From JAFGVL01 sp031553685 (lineage in GTDB: Bacteria > Bacteroidota > Bacteroidia > Bacteroidales > Paludibacteraceae): 64,000 nt of DNA. The position numbers and the translations under genes are program-made. The notes below the pieces were generated by a model that saw nothing but the letters and a program-made list of their open reading frames with translations, searched no databases and was not told where the DNA came from. Below are positions 1-7,932 of the stretch, one piece after another. Each line of letters starts with the position of its first letter. Position 1 is the first letter of the stretch. The DNA lies in assembly GCA_031553685.1 (NCBI GenBank), contig JAVBLE010000053.1:1-64000 (forward strand), in the 5' to 3' direction.

Positions 1-109
1 CCGCATTGGCATTCGGTGCAGCACTTGTTCCCACACTCATTTGTGCATTTACACCTGTTGTAAATGCGGCTGCCAACAGGATTGACAGCGAAAGAAAAAT
101 CTTTTTCAT
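1..109 (-). CDS. N-terminal fragment of a secreted protein
   Basis: The gene runs off the left edge, so only 36 codons are seen. Reading leftwards from the ATG at 109, the protein begins MKKIFLSLSILLAAAFTTGV, a classic signal peptide (Lys-Lys, hydrophobic core, likely cleavage after VNA), followed by the start of a mature domain rich in Ser, Ala and Asn. It is therefore exported to the periplasm or outside the inner membrane. No family can be named from so little. The start codon lies 26 nt downstream of the closing stem of structured RNA copy 1, whose own promoter is at 372-379, so the two are very likely one transcript. Confidence 0.7.
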   Translation of the reverse strand, partial: MKKIFLSLSILLAAAFTTGVNAQMSVGTSAAPNANA

Positions 110-135
110 GTTATAAAAAGTTTTTGTTTGCCTCA

Positions 136-360
136 AGTCCCGTTGGCAGGTTTGTAGAATTGAAAAGCGTGGAACTATGGCTTATTCGAACTAGAGGTCT
201 TCAGAAACCTTGTAACCAAATAAGTATAGCCCACGCCGTTATAAACGATGTGAGCGTTGCCTACTTATTCCTTGGTTACGGTGAAAGTTCTGAAGTTTCT
301 AGTCCAAGAATAAAAGCGAACGCTTTTTGTTTTTAATAAAATGGTACCGACCGTTGTCGG
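136..360 (-). ncRNA. Structured RNA leader, copy 1
   Basis: Reverse-strand copy of a structured RNA also present at 19948-20187 and 26675-26914. In transcript order: a hairpin CCGAC/GTCGG (360-347); AAAAAGCG (328-321); nested stems GGACTAGA/TCTAGTTC, CTTCAGAA/TTCTGAAG and GTAACCAA/TTGGTTAC around a core with ACGCTC and GGCGTGGGC; ACGCTTTT (170-163), which can pair with the early AAAAGCGT; and a closing stem AGTTCC (176-171) with GGGACT (141-136) that encloses ACGCTTTT in its loop, giving an H-type pseudoknot. Pairs differ in sequence from the other two copies but remain complementary. The element ends 26 nt before the start codon of the secreted-protein gene at 109. Function unknown; a cis-regulatory leader is the likeliest reading. 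Confidence 0.75.
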
Positions 361-371
361 TTATGTAAATG

Positions 372-379
372 CAAAAGTA
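372..379 (-). promoter_or_regulatory. TAnnTTTG promoter for RNA copy 1
   Basis: The reverse strand reads TACTTTTG, matching the Bacteroidetes -7 consensus TAnnTTTG. It lies just upstream of the first hairpin of RNA copy 1; the other two copies have the same box (TACATTTG) in the equivalent place. Confidence 0.55.
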
Positions 380-381
380 GA

Positions 382-558
382 GATATTTTTGGGAAATGCA
401 AAAAAGGCATAAAAAAGTCAGGGCTTCACTTTTTGAGTGAAACCCTGACTTTGGTAAGATTTTCCGAATCGGATTGAATTAATCTTACAAAATCTCCAAA
501 ATCCTATAAATCATGGTTTAGACAATGGCAGGGGGATATTTTTGGGAAATGCAAAAAA
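382..558. repeat. 24-bp direct repeat flanking a 129-bp insert
   Basis: The same 24 bases, starting GATATTTTTGGGAAATGC, occur at 382-405 and 535-558. The enclosed 129 bp hold the two hairpins at 417-449 and 454-488. This could be a target duplication around a small insertion or a simple local duplication. Confidence 0.6.
417..449. terminator. Strong hairpin without an assigned gene
   Basis: A stem GTCAGGG/CCCTGAC continues as TTCACT/AGTGAA around a short T-rich loop. It has the form of an intrinsic terminator, but no gene points into it from either side. A second, weaker hairpin (GTAAGAT 454-460 with ATCTTAC 482-488) follows. Confidence 0.4.
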
Positions 559-651
559 ATGTGTACCGTTCGTAGGGGCGTTGCTTGTGGTCATTGTAGG
601 GGCGTTGCATGCAACACCCAACAGTAGTTAAACGAAAGCTAACAGAAAATT

Positions 652-967
652 CCCTGCATCACCCCGATAAACCGATGTTACCCCCTCTCCAATTAATGCA
701 ACAACCCGATATACCAATGCAACATCCCGGTTAATCAATGTAACACCCTAACTAATTAGTGTAACAACCCGAAAATATCATGTAATTGTCCGATAAACCC
801 ATGTAACACCCTCTCAAATTAATGGAACAAGCACCCGATCCGGTGGCTGAGGCTCTCGAAGCCATGTCACTGCCCGATAAACCCATGTTACTAACCGATA
901 AACCCATGCAACAACCCAATAAACTTGTGTAACAACCCGATAAACCCATGTAACAACCTGATAAATT
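652..967. repeat. 21-bp tandem repeat (minisatellite)
   Basis: About a dozen degenerate copies of a 21-bp unit of the form CCCGATAAACCCATGTAACA. The period is exact in the right part (for example 876 to 897, and 911, 932 and 953), while the left part is more diverged. Because 21 is divisible by three, the reverse strand stays open and reads as heptads of the type LSGCYMG, but there is no start signal and the composition is implausible for a protein, so this is treated as non-coding. Confidence 0.8.
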
Positions 968-1159
968 ATTTTGACAAGCACATTTTTTATTGCAATCGAC
1001 CCATACCAAGGAGTTGTACCCCGCTACTCCTCGTTTCCTGACAAGGAGTAGCAGGGTAATGTAACCAAATAAATATCCGGACACTGAGGTTTCGGCTGCA
1101 GAGCTTGTCAAAGTACAGCCACCGGCGGCACCCCCGCAGCGAACCGAATGGGAATGCAG

Positions 1160-1187
1160 GTAGAGGCAAGGCATGCCTTGTCTCTAC
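1160..1187. repeat. REP palindrome of the GTAGAG...CTCTAC family
   Basis: A 28-bp near-perfect palindrome starting GTAGAGGCAAGGCATG. It is a diverged member of the family that surrounds the REP-associated transposase at 61439-62056. A second inverted repeat of another type (CCCCCTCTCT...AGAGAGGGGG) follows at about 1248-1276. The whole stretch 968-1625 holds no supportable gene. Confidence 0.65.
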
Positions 1188-1625
1188 AAACCCGACAGGG
1201 ATACGAGCGAAGAGAATAGCACACAGCCCGACCCCGCCGGACTCACCCCCTCTCTCCTCTACAAAAGAGAGGGGGAGAGGCGGGGACGCGCCCAAATATT
1301 TTTTATTTTTTGGATCATATAATTAATGGGTTAGATTTAAATTCCAACAGATTCTAAAGAATTTTTAGTAGCTAAAAAGGAATAAAATAATACCCTACAG
1401 TTCATCAAAATTTCTATTCGCAAAGAAATTTGAGTGGTTTTCTGTCTTTAAATCATGATTACAAATGAGTTTATGTGGTTTAACATTTTTTATTCATTAA
1501 TTCGGTATTTAATAACTTTTTTATCTATATCTTCGCAGCGTCAATATAATAAAAAAATCGAAAAAACAAAATATTTTTTCAAAAATAACTTTATTTCATT
1601 TATAAACCTCAAAAAACTCAAAGCT

Positions 1626-2057
1626 ATGATTACCGTACAAACATCTATCAATGCACCCATCGAAGTGGTATGGAAATGTTGGACAACACCCGAAGACATT
1701 ACTAAATGGTATTCTGCATCAGAAACTTGGCATACTCCTCGTGCCGCGAACGACTTGCGAAAAGGCGGTTCGTTTAGCTTCCGTATGGAAGCCAAAGATG
1801 GCAGCATGGGTTTCGACTTTGCAGGAACCTATGATGAAATCATTCTTCATAGAGAAATCAACTGTACGCTTGCCGATGGGCGAAAAGTAAAAATCGTTTT
1901 CCTGCCCGAAGAAGGAACCGTGAAAGTAGAAGAAAGCTTCGACCCCGAAAGCACCAATTCAATCGAAATACAACGAAACGGTTGGCAAGCCATTTTAGAC
2001 AACTTTAAGCAGTATGTTGAAAACAACCGTTACCCGATAAACAACCTCTTTTTTTGA
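1626..2057 (+). CDS. SRPBCC (AHSA1-like) protein
   Basis: A protein of 143 residues starting MITVQTSINAPIEVVWKCWT, the standard opening strand and helix of SRPBCC/START-like ligand-binding proteins of the AHSA1 type. Further family marks are TTPEDITKWY near residue 20, a run GGSFSFRMEAKDGSMGFDFAG, and the C-terminal helix NGWQAILDNFKQYVEN. Members bind hydrophobic ligands or help Hsp90-type chaperones; no substrate can be given here. The frame is open further upstream to 1455, but that extension is low-complexity and does not resemble the family, so the ATG at 1626 is preferred. The pirin gene follows 120 bp downstream in the same direction. Confidence 0.85.
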   Translation: MITVQTSINAPIEVVWKCWTTPEDITKWYSASETWHTPRAANDLRKGGSFSFRMEAKDGSMGFDFAGTYDEIILHREINCTLADGRKVKIVFLPEEGTVKVEESFDPESTNSIEIQRNGWQAILDNFKQYVENNRYPINNLFF

Positions 2058-2097
2058 TTAATTTATATTTTTTGTTTTTGATGAGCTTTGCTTTCGC

Positions 2098-2122
2098 GCA
2101 GAGAGGCATGTTGCCTCTCTGC
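2098..2122. repeat. Palindromic hairpin between SRPBCC and pirin genes
   Basis: A perfect 11-bp stem GCAGAGAGGCA/TGCCTCTCTGC around a 3-nt loop. It resembles the REP-like palindromes elsewhere in the window (central GCATG) rather than a terminator, since no T-run follows directly. Confidence 0.5.
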
Positions 2123-2177
2123 CGGAAGGAAGGTGAAGAAAACGAGGTCGTTTTTTTAGAAAAAAATAAAAATACAC

Positions 2178-3086
2178 ATGACAACCCGAAAAGTAATAAA
2201 AATCATTGCCGGAAAAGCACAGGTAGATGGAGCAGGAGTGAACCTTATCCGTGTGATAGGGCGCGACCATGCGCAGGATTTCGATCCATTCCTGATGCTT
2301 GATGTAATCGACTCGCGCAATCCAAAAGACTATATCAAAGGCTTCCCGTGGCATCCGCATCGTGGAATCGAAACTGTAACCTATGTGATCAAAGGAAGTC
2401 TCGAGCATGGCGACAGCTTAGGCAATCGCGCTACAATCAACGCCGACGAATGCTATTGGCTCACAGCCGGAAGCGGTATCCTGCACCAGGAAATGCCGCA
2501 AACTTCCGAACACATGTTAGGATTCCAACTTTGGCTCAATTTGCCCCAAAAAGACAAAATGACCACTCCTAAACATTTCAGTGTCCGCACCGATGCTGTG
2601 AAAATAATGCAAGAAGACAACTGCACAGTCAAAATCATTTCGGGCGAATACAAAGGCAACAAAGGCGCACGAGGCGAGTATGTCGATGCCCAACTGCTCG
2701 ATGTCCGTGTAAACCCCAACGAAACCTTTCGTTTAGCTACCGACAAAAATTCGACACTATTTATATACATCATTGAGGGTGCCGGTCTCTTTGGCGATTC
2801 GCACCAAACCATCGTTACCGAACGCAATGCAGCCCTGTTCGACAATGGCGACGAACTTTTCGTAAAAACCGGCGATTCGGGTTTGCATTTTGCCATCTTC
2901 TCAGGTCGTCCTCTCAAAGAACCAATTGCATGGAGCGGTCCCATCGTGATGAACTCCCGACACGACCTTCTGCAAGCCTTCCAAGATTTAAACACCGGTA
3001 CATTTATCAAACAAAAAGGAAGTGTAATCGAAGGCGAAGTCAATCATCTGTTTTTACCTCCATTAAGTTTACAAAACAAATTATAG
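2178..3086 (+). CDS. Pirin family protein
   Basis: A bicupin of 302 residues. The N-terminal cupin carries the pirin metal site: H59 and H61 in HPHRGIETVTY and H103 with E105 in GILHQE, which ligate Fe or another divalent metal. The segment DPFLMLD (residues 36-42) is also typical. Bacterial pirins such as YhhW act as quercetin dioxygenases; others are regulators, so the substrate here is open. The second cupin (about 170-260) lacks an obvious metal site, as usual. The gene is preceded by an A-rich leader and followed by a hairpin terminator at 3181-3214. Confidence 0.9.
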   Translation: MTTRKVIKIIAGKAQVDGAGVNLIRVIGRDHAQDFDPFLMLDVIDSRNPKDYIKGFPWHPHRGIETVTYVIKGSLEHGDSLGNRATINADECYWLTAGSGILHQEMPQTSEHMLGFQLWLNLPQKDKMTTPKHFSVRTDAVKIMQEDNCTVKIISGEYKGNKGARGEYVDAQLLDVRVNPNETFRLATDKNSTLFIYIIEGAGLFGDSHQTIVTERNAALFDNGDELFVKTGDSGLHFAIFSGRPLKEPIAWSGPIVMNSRHDLLQAFQDLNTGTFIKQKGSVIEGEVNHLFLPPLSLQNKL

Positions 3087-3180
3087 ATAATGGCATTGTA
3101 TCCGCCGCCGGCAAGAGGCAGGCTGGTATGCCTGTCCTCATAAAAAGTAGGGCAAACGCACGAAATTATATCCTAATCAT

Positions 3181-3214
3181 AAGGCAGTAAATCAAAAAAT
3201 TAAATTACTGCCTT
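3181..3214. terminator. Hairpin downstream of the pirin gene
   Basis: Stem AAGGCAGTAA/TTACTGCCTT around an A/T-rich loop, followed by a short T-rich stretch; a plausible intrinsic terminator for the pirin transcript. Confidence 0.6.
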
Positions 3215-3244
3215 TGTAAGAAAAGTTTTAAATAGAAATATTTT

Positions 3245-3443
3245 TAGTACATGACAAAAATTAAAAGAACAATACAAAAGCAATAGAAGTGTCGTCATGT
3301 CGACCAAAACGACGAGGCACGAGGAGTGTCGTGGAGACATCTCAAAAGCAGCATTAATCAGTCTTTTGCGATGTCTCGACAAGCTCGACATGACGATTCT
3401 TTTATTGATTTAAGCATTAAAATTTATTTTTTGTCATGTACTA
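3245..3443. mobile_element. Palindromic MITE-like element, 199 bp
   Basis: Terminal inverted repeats TAGTACATGACAAAAA (3245-3260) and its complement (3428-3443) enclose a second inverted pair, GTCATGTCGA near 3296 and TCGACATGAC near 3388. No open frame of substance lies within. The nested-palindrome design without a transposase is that of a non-autonomous repeat element. Confidence 0.6.
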
Positions 3444-3454
3444 TAAGAAATATT

Positions 3455-4363
3455 CTATTTTTTCACAATAAATGGTTTGCTTTCGCTTTTTTGCCCACGC
3501 GATTCGAGCGTAAAGAAATAATTCCCTGAAGGTAAATTAGTTGTATCCAATCGCACATACTCAAATGCCCCATCCACCTGAAAGGTTTTAATCATTTTAC
3601 CTTGCGCGTCAAACACGCACACTTTACCTTCTTTTACGCCTTGTGGCAACGAGTAAGGCAACTGAATGTAAGTTTTGGCGGGGTTTGGATAAGGATTGCT
3701 CAATTGTTCAATGCTTGCACTGCGAAAACCGGAAGGAGCGGTGTAACCGGGAAGGGCGTAATATTCCGTTGTATAGCTATATGTACCTGTAGGCATTCCA
3801 TACTCACCAACTCCTGTTTGAGTCCATTTGGTTATATTGACAACTAATATATTACCATTTTTTGTTTGAAGAATTGAAAAGTTCAAATAATTATTCCCAG
3901 AAGAGAAATCAATCCCTGTATAGCTTTTTCTAAACAATTCTTGATAATTTTCATTTACAATAACAAAACCATTGGTTGTTTCAACAATAAACTCCAACAA
4001 TTTATCCGGATTAAATAATTTTTCTGACATATAAACCCAAGTCCCTTGTTGATTTTCTTGAGAACCATCATAAAGACCAAATACTGATAGTCCTCTATAT
4101 CCGGATATTGTCGAGGTTGAAAAAGTTATATCTTTTTTCGAAGAAAAAGATAAATCATAAATCTTTATGAATGTGTCATCATCCATACTTTTGTCATTAC
4201 AATTACTATGGATAATCACTTGCTCTAAATCGGCATAAGTAAATAGGAAATCTTGAAGAAAAATATCCCCATCATTGAAAATTTTGACAGGAGTTTGACT
4301 AAGTTGAGCACTTGTTACTGTAGCAATGCATATCAAGGCAAAAGAAAAGAAAAATTTTTTCAT
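3455..4363 (-). CDS. Secreted protein with T9SS sorting domain
   Basis: A protein of 302 residues starting with a signal peptide (MKKFFFSFALICIATVTSAQ, cleavage near residue 19). The C-terminal 80 residues form a type A type IX secretion sorting domain: YPNPAKTYIQLP, then a strand with VFDAQGKMIKTF, then LPSGNYFFTLES and a basic end (KPFIVKK). Such proteins cross the outer membrane through the Por (T9SS) machinery, losing the domain as they are released or anchored to the surface. The middle part is beta-rich and contains no recognised enzyme motif. The gene has no evident operon partner. Confidence 0.85.
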   Translation of the reverse strand: MKKFFFSFALICIATVTSAQLSQTPVKIFNDGDIFLQDFLFTYADLEQVIIHSNCNDKSMDDDTFIKIYDLSFSSKKDITFSTSTISGYRGLSVFGLYDGSQENQQGTWVYMSEKLFNPDKLLEFIVETTNGFVIVNENYQELFRKSYTGIDFSSGNNYLNFSILQTKNGNILVVNITKWTQTGVGEYGMPTGTYSYTTEYYALPGYTAPSGFRSASIEQLSNPYPNPAKTYIQLPYSLPQGVKEGKVCVFDAQGKMIKTFQVDGAFEYVRLDTTNLPSGNYFFTLESRGQKSESKPFIVKK

Positions 4364-4607
4364 AAAAATAAAATTTAAATGTTTGTTTCAAAAATAAAAT
4401 TAATGCAAAATTACATAAAAAAGAGTATTTAAAATAGTACTTATCGTATTTTTATTCATAGTAATGTAACAAAAATATTTTCCTCATCTCTCACTGTTAG
4501 AAACGGTTAGATTACTAACATTACAAGACCGTTATTTTCAGCTCTCTTTTTAGATTTTGAGATTAATTCAAATCCATTCTCTCTCGTTTTTTGTTATAGT
4601 AAATGTA

Positions 4608-4795
4608 GATTATATCGAATAAGTGATTATGAAGTTAAAAATCAGTTCTTTATTACCCCTAAATCCCCTGAAGGGGACTTTGGCTTAATTCGAGTTGTTT
4701 GTATCTGCCAGAAGCCCCTTTAGGGGTTTGGGGTGATAAAATAAGTTTCATAATCCGTTGAACAACATTTATATATAATCTTATTCGATATAATC
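4608..4795. mobile_element. MITE-like element with perfect 16-bp inverted ends
   Basis: The ends are GATTATATCGAATAAG (4608-4623) and its exact complement (4780-4795). Inside are TGATTATGAA and TTCATAATCC and, at the centre (4654-4738), an inverted repeat built from CCCCTAAATCCCC and GGGGTTTGGGG that also occurs at 25546-25632. The 9-mer AATGTAGAT lies at 4602-4610 and 4799-4807, a candidate target-site duplication. No transposase is encoded. Confidence 0.65.
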
Positions 4796-4827
4796 TCTAA
4801 TGTAGATATTGATTAACGAAAAAACCG

Positions 4828-4835
4828 TAACTTTG
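4828..4835 (+). promoter_or_regulatory. TAnnTTTG promoter of the AbiE-type pair
   Basis: TAACTTTG, a match to the Bacteroidetes -7 box, 17 nt before the first start codon of the toxin-antitoxin pair, giving a very short leader. It lies just outside the right end of the MITE-like element. Confidence 0.55.
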
Positions 4836-4852
4836 AACTGTCAAAAAAAATA

Positions 4853-5158
4853 ATGCTCCGAATGAAGAACAAACCGCAATTCCACCGCCGTATTTTTTGG
4901 GATGTCGATTTCGACAATCTCGACTACGACGCCCGCGCCAATTTCATTATCGAGCGCGTGTTCGATCGTGGCGATGTAGAAGATATCCGCCAATGCCGCA
5001 GGTATTATGGAGACGAGAAGGTGGCGGAAGCACTTTTGAATGCGAAATTTTTGATGGAACACAGGATATATTTAGCTGCAGCCGTGATTAATAAACCAAT
5101 AGAAGATTTCAGATGTTACAAATTAAGACAATTGAACCCCGAACTTTATCCATACTAA
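4853..5158 (+). CDS. Putative antitoxin of an AbiEii-type pair
   Basis: A small protein of 101 residues, mainly helical, with a run FIIERVFDRGDVEDIRQCRRYYGD in the centre; it resembles the DUF6922-type partners often found just before AbiEii-like nucleotidyltransferases in Bacteroidetes. By position it should be the antitoxin or partner of the downstream toxin. The two genes overlap by 46 nt, which suggests translational coupling. An internal ATG at 4862 is an alternative start. Function is inferred from position; no DNA-binding motif is clear. Confidence 0.65.
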   Translation: MLRMKNKPQFHRRIFWDVDFDNLDYDARANFIIERVFDRGDVEDIRQCRRYYGDEKVAEALLNAKFLMEHRIYLAAAVINKPIEDFRCYKLRQLNPELYPY

Positions 5159-5739
5159 AAACACTGATGGAAATGCCCGAGCTCCAATCGTTCAATTTGG
5201 TGGGCGGCACGGCTCTTGCTCTGAAATATGGTCATCGCACTTCTATTGATTTGGATTTATTTTCGACAGAAAACTTTGAACACCAAACTGTTATCAAAGC
5301 ACTTGAGAAAACTTTCGGTGATTCGTTTACTTATGATGGTGATTTTGCGAAATGGGGAATTTTCTGTTTTATAGATGGGATAAAAGTAGATTTAGTACAT
5401 TATCCACACCCAATGATCCATCCGGCTGAACTTTGGGACACGGTAAGAATGTATGATGACCGCGATTTAATTGCAATGAAAATTCAGGCAATTTTAGGGA
5501 GAGGCAAAAAGAAAGATTTCTGGGATATCGCCGAATTGTTGGACCATTATGATTTATCACAAATAATTGATTTTCATAAAACGAAGTATCCGAACCAAAT
5601 GTTGCTTATTGGCATTCCACAAGCTATTATATATTTTAAAGACGCTGATAACAGCGATGAACCCGTAAGTTTTAAAGGGCAAACATGGAATGATATACAA
5701 GAAATCATCCAAGAAAAGGTAAGAGAATTCTTGATATAA
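5113..5739 (+). CDS. AbiEii-type nucleotidyltransferase toxin
   Basis: A protein of 208 residues with the nucleotidyltransferase core of the AbiEii/AbiGii toxin family: GGTALAL at 31-37, followed by TSIDLDLF with the metal-binding pair D46 and D48, and DRDLIAMKIQAILGRGKKKDFWDI around 116-140 with the conserved Lys and Asp residues. Such toxins transfer nucleotides to RNA (tRNA or other targets) and act in abortive infection or stasis. The start at 5113 lies inside the preceding antitoxin gene. A clear hairpin terminator follows directly, so this is a two-gene operon inserted before mnmG. Confidence 0.85.
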   Translation: MLQIKTIEPRTLSILKTLMEMPELQSFNLVGGTALALKYGHRTSIDLDLFSTENFEHQTVIKALEKTFGDSFTYDGDFAKWGIFCFIDGIKVDLVHYPHPMIHPAELWDTVRMYDDRDLIAMKIQAILGRGKKKDFWDIAELLDHYDLSQIIDFHKTKYPNQMLLIGIPQAIIYFKDADNSDEPVSFKGQTWNDIQEIIQEKVREFLI

Positions 5740-5771
5740 AATGCAGATTTTTCAGAATCTGCATTTTTTTT
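5739..5771 (+). terminator. Intrinsic terminator of the AbiE-type operon
   Basis: Stem AAATGCAGATT/AATCTGCATTT with a run of eight T directly after the toxin stop codon. Confidence 0.8.
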
Positions 5772-5822
5772 CTCCTCTTTTCCCATTCATAATTAACCAT
5801 TTATCATTCGCCATTAATTTTT

Positions 5823-5830
5823 TATCTTTG
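5823..5830 (+). promoter_or_regulatory. TAnnTTTG promoter of mnmG
   Basis: TATCTTTG, a perfect Bacteroidetes -7 box, 19 nt before the mnmG start codon. Confidence 0.6.
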
Positions 5831-5849
5831 CATGTTCAAAAAATAAACG

Positions 5850-7724
5850 ATGATATTTAATTACGATGTAATAGTAGTAGGCGGCGGACACGCCGGAAAT
5901 GAAGCAGCCTGCGCAGCAGCAAACCTTGGTTCACGAACGGTTTTGGTTACTATGGACATGAACAAAATCGGACAAATGAGCTGCAACCCTGCCGTAGGAG
6001 GGATTGCCAAAGGACAAATCGTGCGCGAGATCGACGCGCTTGGCGGACAAATGGGAATTATAACCGACCGAACCGCCTTGCAATTTCGCCTACTCAACCT
6101 GTCCAAAGGACCTGCCATGTGGAGCCCTCGTGCACAAAGCGATCGCGAAGCTTTTATCTGTGAGTGGAAACGAACACTTGAAAATACAGACAACCTTGAT
6201 ATATGGCAAGATACCGTCGTACGACTTATTATCGAAAACGATGAAGTGAAAGGTGTAATCACACAATTAGGTGTGGAAATTCGTGCCACTTGCGTTGTTC
6301 TCACCAACGGAACTTTTCTAAATGGACTTCTTCATATTGGTAAAGTACAAATTGGCGGGGGACGAATTTCAGAACCATCATCAACCGGAATCACCGAACA
6401 ATTGGCGGAAATTGGTTTTACCACCGACCGCATGAAAACAGGAACACCTGTGCGCATTGATGGCCGGACAGTCGATTTTTCATTAATGACCGAACAGGGT
6501 GGAGATGATGACTTCCACAAGTTTTCATATCTCGACTTCTCCCCTCGCCCACTCCGCCAATTGAGTTGTTGGATTACTTATACTACACCCGAAACGCACG
6601 AAATTCTTCGCAGTGGTTTAGCTGATTCACCCCTTTACAACGGACAAATCGTAAGTATCGGACCGAGATATTGCCCCAGTATTGAAACCAAAATTGTAAC
6701 TTTTGCCGAGCGCGAACGCCATCATTTGTTTCTCGAACCCGAAGGAGAAAATTCGCAAGAATATTACCTGAACGGATTTTCATCATCGCTTCCATTGGAG
6801 ATTCAATATGCAGCTTTACGCAGTATTCCTTGTTTCAAAAATGTAAAAATATATCGTCCGGGTTATGCCATCGAATACGATTTCTTTGACCCCACACAAT
6901 TGAAACATTCGTTGGAAACGAAGAAAATTAAAAATCTTTTCTTTGCCGGACAGATAAACGGAACAACCGGTTACGAAGAAGCCGGCGGACAAGGATTGAT
7001 TGCCGGAATTAATGCACACCAAAACTGCATTGGTGGAGAAACTTTTACTTTGGGGAGAGACGAAGCCTACATCGGCGTACTGATTGACGACTTGGTAACC
7101 AAAGGCGTGGATGAGCCTTACCGTATGTTTACCTCTCGTGCCGAATACCGGATTTTGCTCCGGCAAGACGACGCGGATATGCGTTTAACAGAAAAAGCCT
7201 ACAAACTTGGTTTGGCAAGAAAAGAAAGATACGACCTTCTCATCGAGAAAAAAGAACATCGTGATCGCATTATTAATTTCATTCGGGAAGAACCGATTCG
7301 AATGACTGATGCTAATTCGTTTCTCGAAACAATTGCGGCAACACCTGTGCGTGAAGGTGTAAAAATGATCAATCTTTTGGCTCGACCGGAAATTAGCTTG
7401 ACAATGTTGGCAAATCATTTTTCATCTTTAAAAGAAGAAATAGAAAAAACACCGAACAGAAGGGAAGAAATTGCCGAAGCTGCCGAAATTGTTCTAAAAT
7501 ACGAAGGCTATATAGAACGCGAACGAGGCATTGCCGAAAAGCTACATAGATTGGAAAACATCCGGATAAAAGGCAAGTTTGATTACGACACCGTACAATC
7601 ACTCTCGACCGAAGCACGCCAAAAACTCAAAAAAATTGACCCCGAAACCATCGGGCAGGCTTCACGAATTTCGGGCATTGCTCCGAGTGATGTCAATATT
7701 TTATTGGTACTTTTAGGAAGATGA
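5850..7724 (+). CDS. mnmG: tRNA modification enzyme MnmG (GidA)
   Basis: Full-length protein of 624 residues. It forms with MnmE the enzyme that adds the carboxymethylaminomethyl group to uridine 34 of certain tRNAs. The FAD-binding motif GGGHAG is at residues 11-16; CNPAVGGIAKGQIVREIDALGG near 45-66 and the GQINGTTGYEEAGGQGLIAG block near 367-386 are signature regions of the family; the C-terminal helical domain that contacts MnmE is complete. The next housekeeping gene, apt, is separated from mnmG by three unrelated genes and several parS-like sites. The stop codon directly abuts the first parS-like site. Confidence 0.97.
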   Translation: MIFNYDVIVVGGGHAGNEAACAAANLGSRTVLVTMDMNKIGQMSCNPAVGGIAKGQIVREIDALGGQMGIITDRTALQFRLLNLSKGPAMWSPRAQSDREAFICEWKRTLENTDNLDIWQDTVVRLIIENDEVKGVITQLGVEIRATCVVLTNGTFLNGLLHIGKVQIGGGRISEPSSTGITEQLAEIGFTTDRMKTGTPVRIDGRTVDFSLMTEQGGDDDFHKFSYLDFSPRPLRQLSCWITYTTPETHEILRSGLADSPLYNGQIVSIGPRYCPSIETKIVTFAERERHHLFLEPEGENSQEYYLNGFSSSLPLEIQYAALRSIPCFKNVKIYRPGYAIEYDFFDPTQLKHSLETKKIKNLFFAGQINGTTGYEEAGGQGLIAGINAHQNCIGGETFTLGRDEAYIGVLIDDLVTKGVDEPYRMFTSRAEYRILLRQDDADMRLTEKAYKLGLARKERYDLLIEKKEHRDRIINFIREEPIRMTDANSFLETIAATPVREGVKMINLLARPEISLTMLANHFSSLKEEIEKTPNRREEIAEAAEIVLKYEGYIERERGIAEKLHRLENIRIKGKFDYDTVQSLSTEARQKLKKIDPETIGQASRISGIAPSDVNILLVLLGR

Positions 7725-7740
7725 TGTTTCATGTGGAACA
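7725..7740. promoter_or_regulatory. parS-like site 1
   Basis: TGTTTCATGTGGAACA, two mismatches from the ParB-binding consensus TGTTTCACGTGAAACA. It begins at the base after the mnmG stop codon. Confidence 0.6.
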
Positions 7741-7883
7741 AGAACAAAATTCACAAACCAAACTATATAATAAAACTTAACCCCATTCTTGTGGAAAGGT
7801 GGCTAGGGGATGCCACTTCCAGGTCGCGCATCCGCATCGCGGATAGCATGAGATTCCTAAGTAAGTTTACCGATGAAATGAAT

Positions 7884-7920
7884 AAAATGGCTCATTTTCA
7901 ATTAGAAATGAGCCATTTTT
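7884..7920. terminator. Bidirectional terminator
   Basis: Stem AAAATGGCTCATTT/AAATGAGCCATTTT ending in T-run on the plus strand and A-run on its left side. It sits between mnmG (plus) and the converging minus-strand gene at 7933, and can serve both. The preceding stretch 7741-7883 has no supportable gene. Confidence 0.75.
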
Positions 7921-7932
7921 AGATTGTAAAAA

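Noticed and set aside
752..1174. Reverse-strand open frame of 140 codons with heptad repeats
   Set aside because: It is the direct result of the 21-bp tandem repeat, has an odd Cys/Gly/Ser composition and lacks any start signal.
1455..1625. N-terminal extension of the SRPBCC protein
   Set aside because: Low-complexity AT-rich stretch that does not match the family; ATG at 1626 starts the conserved fold.
7731..7922. Short frame after mnmG
   Set aside because: It begins within a parS-like site and ends in a terminator hairpin; no protein features.
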